From Pelotomaculum sp. UBA3102 (GTDB lineage: Bacteria; Bacillota; Desulfotomaculia; Desulfotomaculales; Pelotomaculaceae), in assembly GCA_002365865.1 (NCBI GenBank), contig DFAQ01000006.1, positions 14,838 through 25,285 on the forward strand: a stretch of DNA of 10,448 nt, read 5' to 3'. Positions 1 through 7,336 of this stretch are shown here, piece by piece. The position numbers were made by a program, and so were the translations under genes. Below the pieces are notes generated by a model. The model was not told where the DNA came from. It did not search any database and saw only the letters and a list, made by a program, of their open reading frames with translations. Each line of letters starts with the position of its first letter. Position 1 is the first letter of the stretch.

Positions 1-43
1 CAAGTTAATTATAGTTTTAGTGTTAACAAAATACTAGTTGCTT

Positions 44-2458
44 TTACACAAACCATATTTCCTTCTCGTCATCCGCAGTCACATAAGAAAGCCCCGTTTC
101 CGGCGAGTAAAGGGATTCTCCCTTCAACCGCAGAATCGACCTGTTTTCAACCGGTTCTCCTACCTCCAGGACCGTTTTTTCTGGCACCTGAACGATAAAA
201 TGCTGCATTAACCCCATGAACTGCTTTTTCTCCTTGTATTCAAGAGCAGCTAAAAATCCTTTTGACGAATACCTGTCCCATATCTCGGCAGGATCCTGGC
301 AGCTAAACTTTTTCATGGCCAGCCCAACTTCTTCCGGAAGCTCTCCCAAAAAAAGCGGGACAAAAACACCGTACTGGGGCACATGGGTACCGAAAGGATT
401 CAACCCGGCCGGGGCGGCGAAATTCCCTCTGGCTGCCTCCAAAATCTTTTCCAGCGGCGCCTGTTGAGTATTGCGTTGAAAACATAACCGGTAATAGCGG
501 CTAACCAGATCAACGGATATAGACTCGTCAAAAATTTTGTGTTCGTTCAGGCACAGGTCCGTTACCTCTCTCTGATCACCGTCCCGGTACACATATTGCC
601 TCGTTTTCTTCTCCCCACCGCGCAAATATTCAAATACAAACAACCGGCCTTTTTCCCCTTCACCGTGACGATTGCAGCGCCCCGCCGCTTGGATCAATGA
701 GGAAATGACCGGTGTCGCACGGAACAAATGCTTAAAACTTAAATCGACTCCGGCTTCCAGCACTTGGGTACAAACTACTATGGTGTTTTCCTCGTTGCGT
801 AAAGAACCCCTGATTTCTTTGATTATCTGTCTTTTATGGAGCGGGGTCATTCGCCCGGAAAGAAAGTAAACCGTCCCTTCGGTAACTCTATCACGTACCC
901 GAAGGTAAACCTCCACTGCGTCGCGCACTGTATTCAAAATAGCCGCAGCAGAGCCGCAAGCCCGGTAGGAATGAAGAATTTTTTCAGAAAGCGTGTTTTC
1001 ATTTTCCGCACCGATATATTCCACCTGATAGCGGGTTGAAACGGGAAGGGCACGTCCCAGCGAAATCACCTCGCTAAAAATTCCCCCTCCGGTTTCCGGC
1101 AGAGTGGCCGTAACTAAAAGAAATTTTGTTCCTAATACGGCAGTAGTTGCTTCAGCCATTGCTAAAAAAACGTTCCAGGCCCCGGTGTTGATCACTTGCG
1201 GCTCATCCACTATGACGAAAGAATTTTTTAAACCGCACAACCGGATAGTGTTCTGAGCGCGGTAAGGAAAGAGGGCAAGAAAGAGCTGGTTAAAAGTCGT
1301 GGCCACTACCGGCGCCTGCCAGCCCTCCAGCAGCAGGTCTTCTGCCTTATCCTGTTCAACCAAGCTCTGCAAGGCGGAAAGGTGATGATGGGTCAAGACT
1401 TTGATACCGGTAGCCCTTGCTATCTCATCAGCGGCCTGGGATAGTATGGAAAGATAAGGGGCCACATATATTATTCGCTTGCATTGACCTTCTGCCACGG
1501 CCTTTAACGCTATTGACAAAGCAGCTATGGTTTTTCCATAACCGGTGGGCAATTCCAGGCTAAAAATACTTTTTTGACGGTTCTGCCTAAAGGTCTCCAA
1601 TAACTTCCGACGCCATTTCTCCCGGATATCAATTATTGACTGGCGGGCCCTGCCGGTCATTTCATTTTTGCGTTCTGTACAATATCGCTGGATACTGCTT
1701 AAGCCGGCCGAGGCTTCCTCCGGAGTAAGATAATTTTTAGCATCGGGAGCAATTTCCCCCGCATGCATCCGGTCGGCGGCAATTAGGCGCGCATTTTCCG
1801 TTTTCAGGCAGAGACGCGCGCCTACTGCATAACGGTTACCACTTTTTAACGATTTTTCTACATAGCTGATCATTTGATTAGTCCACTTGGACCAAAGGCT
1901 GGCTACAAGCGATATTTTTTCCACCAAACTCTCCGGCGTTTGAAGATAACGTTCTATTGACAGACTCACTTCCGGAAAATATAAAGCCACCAATTTCAGC
2001 AGGCCCGGGATAGCTGCAAATAATACCTGAGAAGGAGCATACGTGCCGGTCCAAGACGGGTACGTGCCGTCTATGTCCTCGATTCTACCGTGGTGGTTGT
2101 AGATTATATTTGTCAGGTTGACGGCCAGGTAACACAGTTCTCTCTTCTCCTGTCTGGCAGGCTTCCACACTTCCAGGAGGTCGGCAAAAAGTGCCGCGAA
2201 AAGCATGGCCCCAGCAAAGGCATGAGGCACCCCCTTACCTCTTTTTTTGTTGATGTAATCCTGCCACGCCCTGCTGCTTTTGCCAGTGTCGTGCAAAAGA
2301 CCCGCCAAAAACTTGAGTCTTTCCGAATAATCTCCGCACGGGTTGCCACAGGCTTCGGCTACAGCCAGCAAGTGTTCCGTCAAGGGATAGGCCCTACCCG
2401 ACTCGTCGGACGGCCGGGCAAGGCATTGCGATAATTTTAAACCTGTTACCACAGGCAT
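44..2458 (-). CDS. cas3: CRISPR-associated Cas3: HD nuclease fused to superfamily 2 helicase (type I-B)
   Basis: Effector of type I interference. It is recruited by Cascade to the R-loop, nicks the displaced strand and degrades it while translocating with ATP. The 804-residue product has a complete N-terminal HD domain: H29, H56-D57 (LLHDTGK), H79, H122-H123 and the later ADR at 228-230. The helicase part follows with Walker A LPTGYGKT (303-310), motif II DEPQ (418-421), motif III TATLP (450-454) and motif VI QAAGRCNRHG (590-599). All metal and ATP residues I can identify are present, so it should be active. Length is normal for a fused Cas3. The ATG start overlaps the end of cas5 by 13 bp, with GGAAGGTGAT just upstream, implying translational coupling. 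It is the last gene of the operon inside the window; only 43 bp of AT-rich sequence follow, with no recognisable feature. Confidence 0.97.
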   Translation of the reverse strand: MPVVTGLKLSQCLARPSDESGRAYPLTEHLLAVAEACGNPCGDYSERLKFLAGLLHDTGKSSRAWQDYINKKRGKGVPHAFAGAMLFAALFADLLEVWKPARQEKRELCYLAVNLTNIIYNHHGRIEDIDGTYPSWTGTYAPSQVLFAAIPGLLKLVALYFPEVSLSIERYLQTPESLVEKISLVASLWSKWTNQMISYVEKSLKSGNRYAVGARLCLKTENARLIAADRMHAGEIAPDAKNYLTPEEASAGLSSIQRYCTERKNEMTGRARQSIIDIREKWRRKLLETFRQNRQKSIFSLELPTGYGKTIAALSIALKAVAEGQCKRIIYVAPYLSILSQAADEIARATGIKVLTHHHLSALQSLVEQDKAEDLLLEGWQAPVVATTFNQLFLALFPYRAQNTIRLCGLKNSFVIVDEPQVINTGAWNVFLAMAEATTAVLGTKFLLVTATLPETGGGIFSEVISLGRALPVSTRYQVEYIGAENENTLSEKILHSYRACGSAAAILNTVRDAVEVYLRVRDRVTEGTVYFLSGRMTPLHKRQIIKEIRGSLRNEENTIVVCTQVLEAGVDLSFKHLFRATPVISSLIQAAGRCNRHGEGEKGRLFVFEYLRGGEKKTRQYVYRDGDQREVTDLCLNEHKIFDESISVDLVSRYYRLCFQRNTQQAPLEKILEAARGNFAAPAGLNPFGTHVPQYGVFVPLFLGELPEEVGLAMKKFSCQDPAEIWDRYSSKGFLAALEYKEKKQFMGLMQHFIVQVPEKTVLEVGEPVENRSILRLKGESLYSPETGLSYVTADDEKEIWFV

Positions 2459-3168
2459 ATCACCTTCCCATCGGGAGTGCCGATAAATTTACAATTTATC
2501 TTCCGATTCTGTTCAACTATAATCCTGAGTGGTCTGCCATTTGTCTCATATAATACGTTAATAGTTTGTTCAAACATCCTATTTCCTATATGTCGATAAG
2601 GAAGTGCCCTGGCAATAGCGTAATTACCTTCCGACTCAAAAACAATCTCTTGCACGGCTTCTTGAGGAATAACAGTGGACAAATTTAAAGGTTTTCCGTT
2701 TGGGACAATTTTTGCGGTTCGGTAGAGGCCTTGATAGATAGGAAAAGTAAGACAATAGGCAGAGCCAAGATAAGTATGATATACGCTTTGACCCGACATG
2801 ATCCGCTGCGCCAACTCCCCCAGTCTGCTACCGGCATAATAAACGAGATAATGGGGGGACACCAGCAGTTCTACCGTGGTCAAACGGTTAAATGTACCGC
2901 TGCCGCTGGTAAATCCCTTTCCGTGCAGCGACATTTGGGCAAAAACAGTGCGTACCGGGTTTAAAAGGGCTAACCCTACGAGATGCCTTTCTTTTAAAAA
3001 GTCTTCTCCTTCCCCGGTATCAAAGTTAATGCCCAAAATGGATGCCAACAAACCGTGGATAGTAGGCCTGGGCGGGAAGGGATAGGTAGCGTGGGTCGCC
3101 GTAGTGTCCGGCTGGCGAAAATGCGCCAGCGCTCCTTTTAGACTAAAAACTAAAACTTCCTCATTCAT
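2446..3168 (-). CDS. cas5: Cascade subunit Cas5 (type I-B, Csh/Cas5h-like)
   Basis: Cas5 caps the 5' handle of the crRNA in Cascade and contacts Cas8. This 240-residue product begins with the RRM-type beta strand EVLVFSLKGALAHFR. The Cas5 signature PFPPRPTIHGLLASILG follows at about residues 32-48. The frame is open upstream to 3267, inside cas7, but those 33 extra residues do not look like Cas5. The ATG at 3168 has AAGGAGG 14 nt upstream (3183-3189) and puts the RRM strand at the very N-terminus, so I use that start. The GTG at 3180 is only 2 nt from the Shine-Dalgarno and is unlikely. The gene lies 32 bp after cas7 and overlaps cas3 by 13 bp. Its order between cas7 and cas3 is typical of I-B. 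No catalytic role is expected, since Cas6 does the processing here. Confidence 0.93.
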   Translation of the reverse strand: MNEEVLVFSLKGALAHFRQPDTTATHATYPFPPRPTIHGLLASILGINFDTGEGEDFLKERHLVGLALLNPVRTVFAQMSLHGKGFTSGSGTFNRLTTVELLVSPHYLVYYAGSRLGELAQRIMSGQSVYHTYLGSAYCLTFPIYQGLYRTAKIVPNGKPLNLSTVIPQEAVQEIVFESEGNYAIARALPYRHIGNRMFEQTINVLYETNGRPLRIIVEQNRKINCKFIGTPDGKVICLW

Positions 3169-3183
3169 AATTTTTCTCACAGC

Positions 3184-3199
3184 CTCCTTAAAAGAGGAG
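3184..3199 (-). promoter_or_regulatory. Small hairpin sequestering the cas5 ribosome binding site
   Basis: In the 32-bp cas7-cas5 gap the transcript can pair CTCCT (3199-3195) with AGGAG (3188-3184) across a 6-nt loop. This hides the core of the cas5 Shine-Dalgarno. The stem begins 1 nt after the cas7 stop codon, so a ribosome finishing cas7 would cover and open it. Inference: translational coupling of cas5 to cas7. The stem is only 5 bp, so it would be weak on its own. Confidence 0.35.
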
Positions 3200-3200
3200 T

Positions 3201-4151
3201 TTACCACATCTCCCACTCTTCCCCCGGCAAATCCCCCTTGAGTTTGAGAGAGGGGTTCTTCAGCCAACGGATGTTTGCAATCTTGTCACGATAAGGGCTG
3301 TTATCGCCGATAATCGCTGCCAGTTTGCTTACATCAAGCGTCACTTCATCCAGGGAAACTGGTGGTTGGCCGCCGAGCCAAACTTCGCGACCGGGTTCCA
3401 GAACAATCTGATCTTCCAGGTAACCGATGCGGAAAAACGGATCGTTATATTCTATATGCATAAGCAGCAGCGGCTGCTGGATTCCCCGACCGCGCGCCTG
3501 CCTATGCAGAGTCCCTTTCCAGAGCCCTTCCAGGAGCAGTTCTAAATCTTCTTCATTCATTCCTGTCTCGCGCTCGGCGATGGCAGCATTTATAACCCCG
3601 GGTAGAGCAAAAATTGCAAACGGCAGGGTGTAAGCAGTCCAAATGGTGCCCTGTACGTTGCTTTCTTCCTCACTCGGCATCACTACAGTTCCCTGGACGT
3701 ATTTAGTCTCAACCGGATGCAGTGAGTGGGCCCAGCCGAACTGAACCGGACCGGTTTTGTGAAAGCTTTGCTTCGACACGCTAAAAACAGCTCCAAAAAC
3801 CCGCATATCAAAGGCTGACTGCAACAGGGCGCCTGATTTATCAGCATCTCCCTTAAGGCCAGCCCTTTCTAAAATGGCCTTGGCCAGCCGGTCCCGTCCC
3901 AACAACTTCCCTTCCGGAGTCCTTTCCTCGCGGCAAAAAATATAATAACGACCATTATTGCCACCTCCATCCGGGTATTTGGCCAGAATATAGTCCCGGA
4001 CATCTCGTTTGACGCTGACATCGGAAAGAGATATCCTGCCGTCGTCCTCGCCAAATATGCGCCTAGCGTCGGAGTCATTTAAAGGATCCCGGTTTGGAAT
4101 TCCGTCTTTAACAGACTTAACAAACAAAATCTCGCCGCTTAAAACAGACAT
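3201..4151 (-). CDS. cas7: Cascade backbone subunit Cas7 (Csh2 type, I-B)
   Basis: Cas7 polymerises along the crRNA spacer to form the Cascade backbone. The 316-residue product has the Csh2 pattern: an N-terminal segment with NRDPLNDSDARR (20-31), the VKRDVRDYI motif (47-55), DMRVFGAVFS around 110-120, and the highly typical GPVQFGWAHSLHPVE just after. Length is normal for the family. The ATG start has AAGGAGGAATAG 10 nt upstream, and this ribosome binding site lies in the last codons of cas8b, whose stop is only 5 bp before the cas7 start. Expression is therefore coupled to cas8b. Cas7 is needed in several copies per complex, and its strong Shine-Dalgarno and ATG contrast with the TTG starts of cas6 and cas8b. 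This fits a higher translation rate, although that is inference. Confidence 0.94.
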   Translation of the reverse strand: MSVLSGEILFVKSVKDGIPNRDPLNDSDARRIFGEDDGRISLSDVSVKRDVRDYILAKYPDGGGNNGRYYIFCREERTPEGKLLGRDRLAKAILERAGLKGDADKSGALLQSAFDMRVFGAVFSVSKQSFHKTGPVQFGWAHSLHPVETKYVQGTVVMPSEEESNVQGTIWTAYTLPFAIFALPGVINAAIAERETGMNEEDLELLLEGLWKGTLHRQARGRGIQQPLLLMHIEYNDPFFRIGYLEDQIVLEPGREVWLGGQPPVSLDEVTLDVSKLAAIIGDNSPYRDKIANIRWLKNPSLKLKGDLPGEEWEMW

Positions 4152-4156
4152 CGTTG

Positions 4157-4618
4157 CTATTCCTCCTTATCATCCAAATTATCGTTAGCAGCATCATCCT
4201 TAGTTGACTCGGTCGCCAACATATAACCGCTCCAAAAAGACCCTACAAACTCGTCGCGCCTACGTTCGACCTGCTCCCGCAGACGCCTGTATTCACTTTC
4301 AACCACTCCGGCACGCCGGCGAAAATCTTCGGTCAGATTCATGTCCAGCTTAACAGCATATTCTTGGAAGCGGCTTAATGCTTTACGCCAGACCATGTCC
4401 GGGGTCAACTTGGAACCGAAACTCATGACCCTGTGTTTTATAAAATCCTTGCCTTTTGCCCCCTTTTCCCTGCTCCCGCCGGTATTATGCCAGTACCAAC
4501 GGCTAAAGCGCCTGGTTAAAAAACCAGCGGCAAAACCTAATTCTTCCACGTTTTCAAATGATAACTTTTCCGGCGGCGTCTTGGCAGCCTTGTCCAGCAT
4601 CTGGCGCCAATCGTACAC
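4157..4618 (-). CDS. cas11b: Probable internal translation product: small subunit Cas11b
   Basis: Type I-B, I-C and I-D loci without a separate small-subunit gene are known to translate Cas11 from an internal start in the cas8 or cas10d gene. Here the in-frame codons for Lys-Glu-Gly-Gly (AAG GAG GGA GGC, 4636-4625) form two overlapping Shine-Dalgarno sequences. The second, GGAGG, is 7 nt from an in-frame GTG at 4618. The product would be the last 153 residues of Cas8b, a helical, basic segment ending in an acidic tail, about the size expected of Cas11b. An ATG 18 nt further on (4600) is a weaker alternative because it is too far from the Shine-Dalgarno. No other Cas11 candidate lies in the window. 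The initiation signal is seen directly; its use is inference. Confidence 0.65.
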   Translation of the reverse strand: MYDWRQMLDKAAKTPPEKLSFENVEELGFAAGFLTRRFSRWYWHNTGGSREKGAKGKDFIKHRVMSFGSKLTPDMVWRKALSRFQEYAVKLDMNLTEDFRRRAGVVESEYRRLREQVERRRDEFVGSFWSGYMLATESTKDDAANDNLDDKEE

Positions 4619-6292
4619 AGCACTGCCTCCCTCCTTAATAATGGTATTATAAAAGCTCAAAAATTTATGAAACGCCAGGTAAAAAGCAACCTCTTCCCTT
4701 AAATTCCAAAAAGCAGTATCCTCTGCCTGAGCGGCAGCATATCCGTTTAAGCGCAGGACCGCCCCCTTCACAAATCTTTCTCTGCTTACCGGACGCCTGT
4801 TAAGTATAGAGCGCAGGGTATGCCATAAGTAGCCGCCCCCGTAAGCCCTGATAAGAAGGTATACGAGAGACCTGTAATTTTCAGCAGTAAAATCTTGCTC
4901 GGTTGCCGCTATTCTTTTTTTTATCTCCGCTGCTTCGTCAGCAACTACAGGAATGTAGTCGGCCAACAGGTTAATAGTAGAAGGAAGAACGTCCTCAATT
5001 ATTGCCCGCAATTGTACATCAGCCTGAGACTTCTGGTGGTAAACGATTGTCAGGCGGTAATCGTCGGTATTAAAATCGTCGGGCAAAACGGCCTCAAATC
5101 CGGTAATAGCGGCCAAAGAACGGTCATTCCTATTCTTGCGTACGTTTTTACTCCTAAAAACGCTCAGGGCCTCTTTCAGCATTTCCCCGCTGTCAGCAGT
5201 GGCAATATCTTTACGGAACGGTAGTACCATTGCACAACCAAGAATATTGGGCGGCCTGGAGATGGATTTTTTTGCTGCCTCCCTGCCACCAGCCGAAGCC
5301 ACCGGCACAAAAAGCTCCTTAGTCAACCGATAAGGGAGGGGCGCTGCTAACTCATCAAATATACCCGCCCCTATAATAAGAGCGGAGTAACAATCCTGGC
5401 ACAACGCCCCCACGGCATTCGCCAGATCCGGCTCTTTCCCCCGGTATTTTTCTGACAGCGGACAATCCCAGGTGTAGCTCAGCCAATTCCAGGCTTTACA
5501 ATAAGGCGAAACGGATTCTTCATTCTTCCCGCATAAGGAACAGCTATCTCTCCACCCCCTTTCTTTGCCCTCGGTCATTTTTGAGCCCCAAAAACTTTTT
5601 TCCAACAGAGCTAAACGGGCAACTATGTACTTACCGGGATATAACACACTTTCCCCGACCAGAACATATTCCCCGTCGCCAATAACAGGTGCCCTGTCCA
5701 TATAACAGTATGGCCCTCCTGCTTCAGGGAACACTATCGCTATAAGGCCATATCCTTGGCTCTCCTTCGCAGCCACTTTGCTTTGCACTTGCCCTACCAA
5801 ACCGGCAATAAGTGCGGCCACCTCCTTTAGCGCACTTTCATCAAACCTCACCGGTAAATTCATTGTCCTTTCCAACCTTTTGCCGATAAAACTAACGGCT
5901 CCACCGAGCTCTGACAGAACAGCGAAATTTTTCGGGTAAGTTGGGTAAACAGGCACCCCGTATCTACCCTGCGGCACCAACGGATTTCCACTGCCAGGTT
6001 TTACAAAAGGTAAAGCAAGACCCCTGGCTGTATCTGGCAGAAAATTTACTTTCTTCTTGGTACCCTTTTTTTTACCGGCGCCCTCCTGTATCTCGTGCGT
6101 GCCCCACGTCATCAAAGGTAGAATGGCAAATTTCAACTCGTCCGCAGTAGAAATGCTCTCCACTACAATAATGTTTTCTAAAAACCTTCCTTCACTAAAT
6201 ACATCCGTAATTTGCTGCAAAGTTTCCTCGGCGTTCATACCGCAAGCCAAAAACGGAGCACCCTGGACAACTAACTTTTCTAAAAACAACAA
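4157..6292 (-). CDS. cas8b: Cascade large subunit Cas8b (Csh1/TM1802 type)
   Basis: Large subunit of type I-B Cascade, which recognises the PAM and recruits Cas3. The identification rests on length (711 residues from this start), position between cas6 and cas7, and a split zinc-finger: CSLC at 251-254 and CQDC at 298-301, as in TM1802/Csh1 proteins. The C-terminal third is helix-rich, ends FVGSFWSGYMLA, and then has an acidic tail. The frame is open to a TTG at 6316, but nothing like a Shine-Dalgarno precedes that codon. The TTG at 6292 has AAGGGGGTGA with 5-nt spacing, so I prefer it (the next TTG, 6289, is also possible). Large subunits are poorly conserved, so family assignment relies on context as well as the cysteines. 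The last codons contain the cas7 ribosome binding site. The gene also encodes an internal product, listed separately. Confidence 0.92.
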   Translation of the reverse strand: MLFLEKLVVQGAPFLACGMNAEETLQQITDVFSEGRFLENIIVVESISTADELKFAILPLMTWGTHEIQEGAGKKKGTKKKVNFLPDTARGLALPFVKPGSGNPLVPQGRYGVPVYPTYPKNFAVLSELGGAVSFIGKRLERTMNLPVRFDESALKEVAALIAGLVGQVQSKVAAKESQGYGLIAIVFPEAGGPYCYMDRAPVIGDGEYVLVGESVLYPGKYIVARLALLEKSFWGSKMTEGKERGWRDSCSLCGKNEESVSPYCKAWNWLSYTWDCPLSEKYRGKEPDLANAVGALCQDCYSALIIGAGIFDELAAPLPYRLTKELFVPVASAGGREAAKKSISRPPNILGCAMVLPFRKDIATADSGEMLKEALSVFRSKNVRKNRNDRSLAAITGFEAVLPDDFNTDDYRLTIVYHQKSQADVQLRAIIEDVLPSTINLLADYIPVVADEAAEIKKRIAATEQDFTAENYRSLVYLLIRAYGGGYLWHTLRSILNRRPVSRERFVKGAVLRLNGYAAAQAEDTAFWNLREEVAFYLAFHKFLSFYNTIIKEGGSAVYDWRQMLDKAAKTPPEKLSFENVEELGFAAGFLTRRFSRWYWHNTGGSREKGAKGKDFIKHRVMSFGSKLTPDMVWRKALSRFQEYAVKLDMNLTEDFRRRAGVVESEYRRLREQVERRRDEFVGSFWSGYMLATESTKDDAANDNLDDKEE

Positions 6293-6321
6293 CTTCACCC
6301 CCTTATCATTAATCAAATTAA

Positions 6322-6408
6322 TCAGTGTTCTACGTCAGCGGGCAGTTCTTCTCCGGCCAGTTCTCCCGCCAGATAGTCCAAGGCCATTGTCCGTACCGCA
6401 TCAATCAA
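6322..6408 (-). CDS. Small ORF of 28 codons between cas6 and cas8b, function unknown
   Basis: This TTG-initiated ORF encodes 28 residues: it begins MIDAVRTMALDYLAGEL and ends LPADVEH. AAAGGAGTGAT lies upstream, with GGAG 7 nt from the TTG, which is good for this genome. The ORF is clearly richer in G+C than the AT-rich DNA on either side, as a coding island would be. The TGA stop is 13 bp from the next Shine-Dalgarno and 29 bp from the preferred cas8b start, in a different frame. The peptide is acidic and could form an amphipathic helix; it has no signal peptide or metal motif. I do not recognise it. It could be a true small protein, a leader peptide that couples cas8b translation, or a remnant of a lost gene. 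Confidence 0.4.
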   Translation of the reverse strand: MIDAVRTMALDYLAGELAGEELPADVEH

Positions 6409-6458
6409 TCTATCACTCCTTTCTCGTAGTAAAATTATTAACTAATTTATTTTGCTGG

Positions 6459-6485
6459 TTAATTTACTTTATCTCGCCTAGTCAC
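6459..6485 (-). other. Orphan perfect Shine-Dalgarno followed by an 8-codon ORF
   Basis: The last bases of cas6 form AAGGAGGTGA, a perfect Shine-Dalgarno, yet no gene starts here. Nine nt after AGGAGG a GTG opens an ORF of only eight codons, with AGG and CGA as third and fourth codons and a TAA stop. The next 40 bp are very AT-rich. It may be a decayed gene start, a leader peptide, or a CreT-like mini-ORF. Which codons are rare in this organism cannot be judged from one window. Confidence 0.2.
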
Positions 6486-6491
6486 CCCAAC

Positions 6492-7238
6492 TCACCTCCT
6501 TCCCGTTACCTTCTCCATACACCCGTATCCCTGGCTCCCTTTGCCCCCAAGGCCGGCGTCCAGGGCTATCTGCAGCAGTTCTCGTGGACCGCTAAGCTTC
6601 AGGCGGCAGGTATACCCCTTTACCACGGTGCCCTTGTATTTGGTCACGTGCAGGCGGGGCCGGTCCAGGGGACGCGCCCGGACTTCTCCTTCCGGCGGCT
6701 GGCGTCCGTGTAAGGCCTCAAACTTTTTAGCCAAATTGGATGTAATCAGTTTGTCGAACTCCCCCTCCCCCGGCTGGTAATAACAAGTGTACTTACCGCC
6801 CTCCGGCCGCAAAAGAGTGCTGTAGACCACCACCGGGGAAAGGGTGCGTACAGCTAAAACTTCGCTTTCCGCTAATTGCTCGTCAAAACGAACTTCGTCA
6901 ATCAACAGCAGCGATTGGCCTAGATGCATCTGACCCTTGGTGAGCAAATTATTGACCAGAGCCAGGAAAAATTTCGTGTCCGGCGAAGTGATCACGAAAG
7001 ATACCTCTTCAGGAAAACTGATTGTTCCCGCATTTCTATTCAGTTTAAACCGGCCCATCAACCTCGAAAATGAAAACAATCTAAAGCTGCGTCTACCAGC
7101 GGTAAAACCCTCATCATGAAGACGCTTCGCCATTTCTTCCGGTAACGCGGCATAAATAGCGGCCTGGACTAGGTAATTATAATGAATGGGTATGGCCGGT
7201 GAGGACGGGTCCATTCTCATTTTTATATATGCATGCAA
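6492..7238 (-). CDS. cas6: CRISPR pre-crRNA endoribonuclease Cas6 (type I-B)
   Basis: Cas6 cuts within each repeat of the pre-crRNA and leaves the 8-nt 5' handle. The 248-residue product has the expected shape: an N-terminal ferredoxin-like half starting with PIHYNYLVQAAIY (17-29), and the signature glycine-rich loop GLGGKGSQGYG near the C-terminus (229-239). H41, in the segment RLHDEGF, is the best catalytic histidine candidate, with Y29 nearby, by analogy with the Tyr/His pair of other Cas6 proteins. The start is TTG at 7238, with AGGAGG exactly 7 nt upstream; the ATG codons at residues 7 and 9 lack such a site. It is the first gene of the interference operon, 98 bp after the WYL regulator. 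Its stop codon overlaps an unused Shine-Dalgarno-like sequence. Confidence 0.93.
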   Translation of the reverse strand: MHAYIKMRMDPSSPAIPIHYNYLVQAAIYAALPEEMAKRLHDEGFTAGRRSFRLFSFSRLMGRFKLNRNAGTISFPEEVSFVITSPDTKFFLALVNNLLTKGQMHLGQSLLLIDEVRFDEQLAESEVLAVRTLSPVVVYSTLLRPEGGKYTCYYQPGEGEFDKLITSNLAKKFEALHGRQPPEGEVRARPLDRPRLHVTKYKGTVVKGYTCRLKLSGPRELLQIALDAGLGGKGSQGYGCMEKVTGRR

Positions 7239-7288
7239 GTTTTTTCCTCCTAAAACATTTCGATTATTAAAATAAAACCTATCATACT

Positions 7289-7323
7289 AAAAAACACCGC
7301 GTTCTTTTTGCTCTGCCACGGTG
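7289..7323 (-). terminator. Intrinsic terminator or attenuator between the WYL gene and cas6
   Basis: On the minus strand CACCGTG (7323-7317) can pair with CGCGGTG (7301-7295), 7 bp with one G-U, around a 15-nt loop. Six T follow (7294-7289). It lies 14 bp after the WYL stop codon, so it would end the regulator transcript before cas6. If some RNA polymerase reads through, it would act as an attenuator for the cas operon. A TATGAT that could be a -10 box (7286-7281) follows at once, but I see no good -35. Confidence 0.5.
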
Positions 7324-7336
7324 CCGGTTTTTTTAT

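Noticed and set aside
1..43. Start of an adaptation gene or CRISPR leader after cas3.
   Set aside because: Only 43 AT-rich bases are visible, with no start codon with a ribosome binding site and no repeat.
3169..3267. 33-residue N-terminal extension of cas5 overlapping cas7.
   Set aside because: The extension is out-of-frame cas7 sequence. The ATG at 3168 has a Shine-Dalgarno and starts right at the RRM fold.
6057..6713. Plus-strand open frame of 218 codons spanning the cas6-cas8b gap.
   Set aside because: Antisense to two well-supported genes and with a low-complexity, proline- and serine-rich translation typical of a shadow frame.
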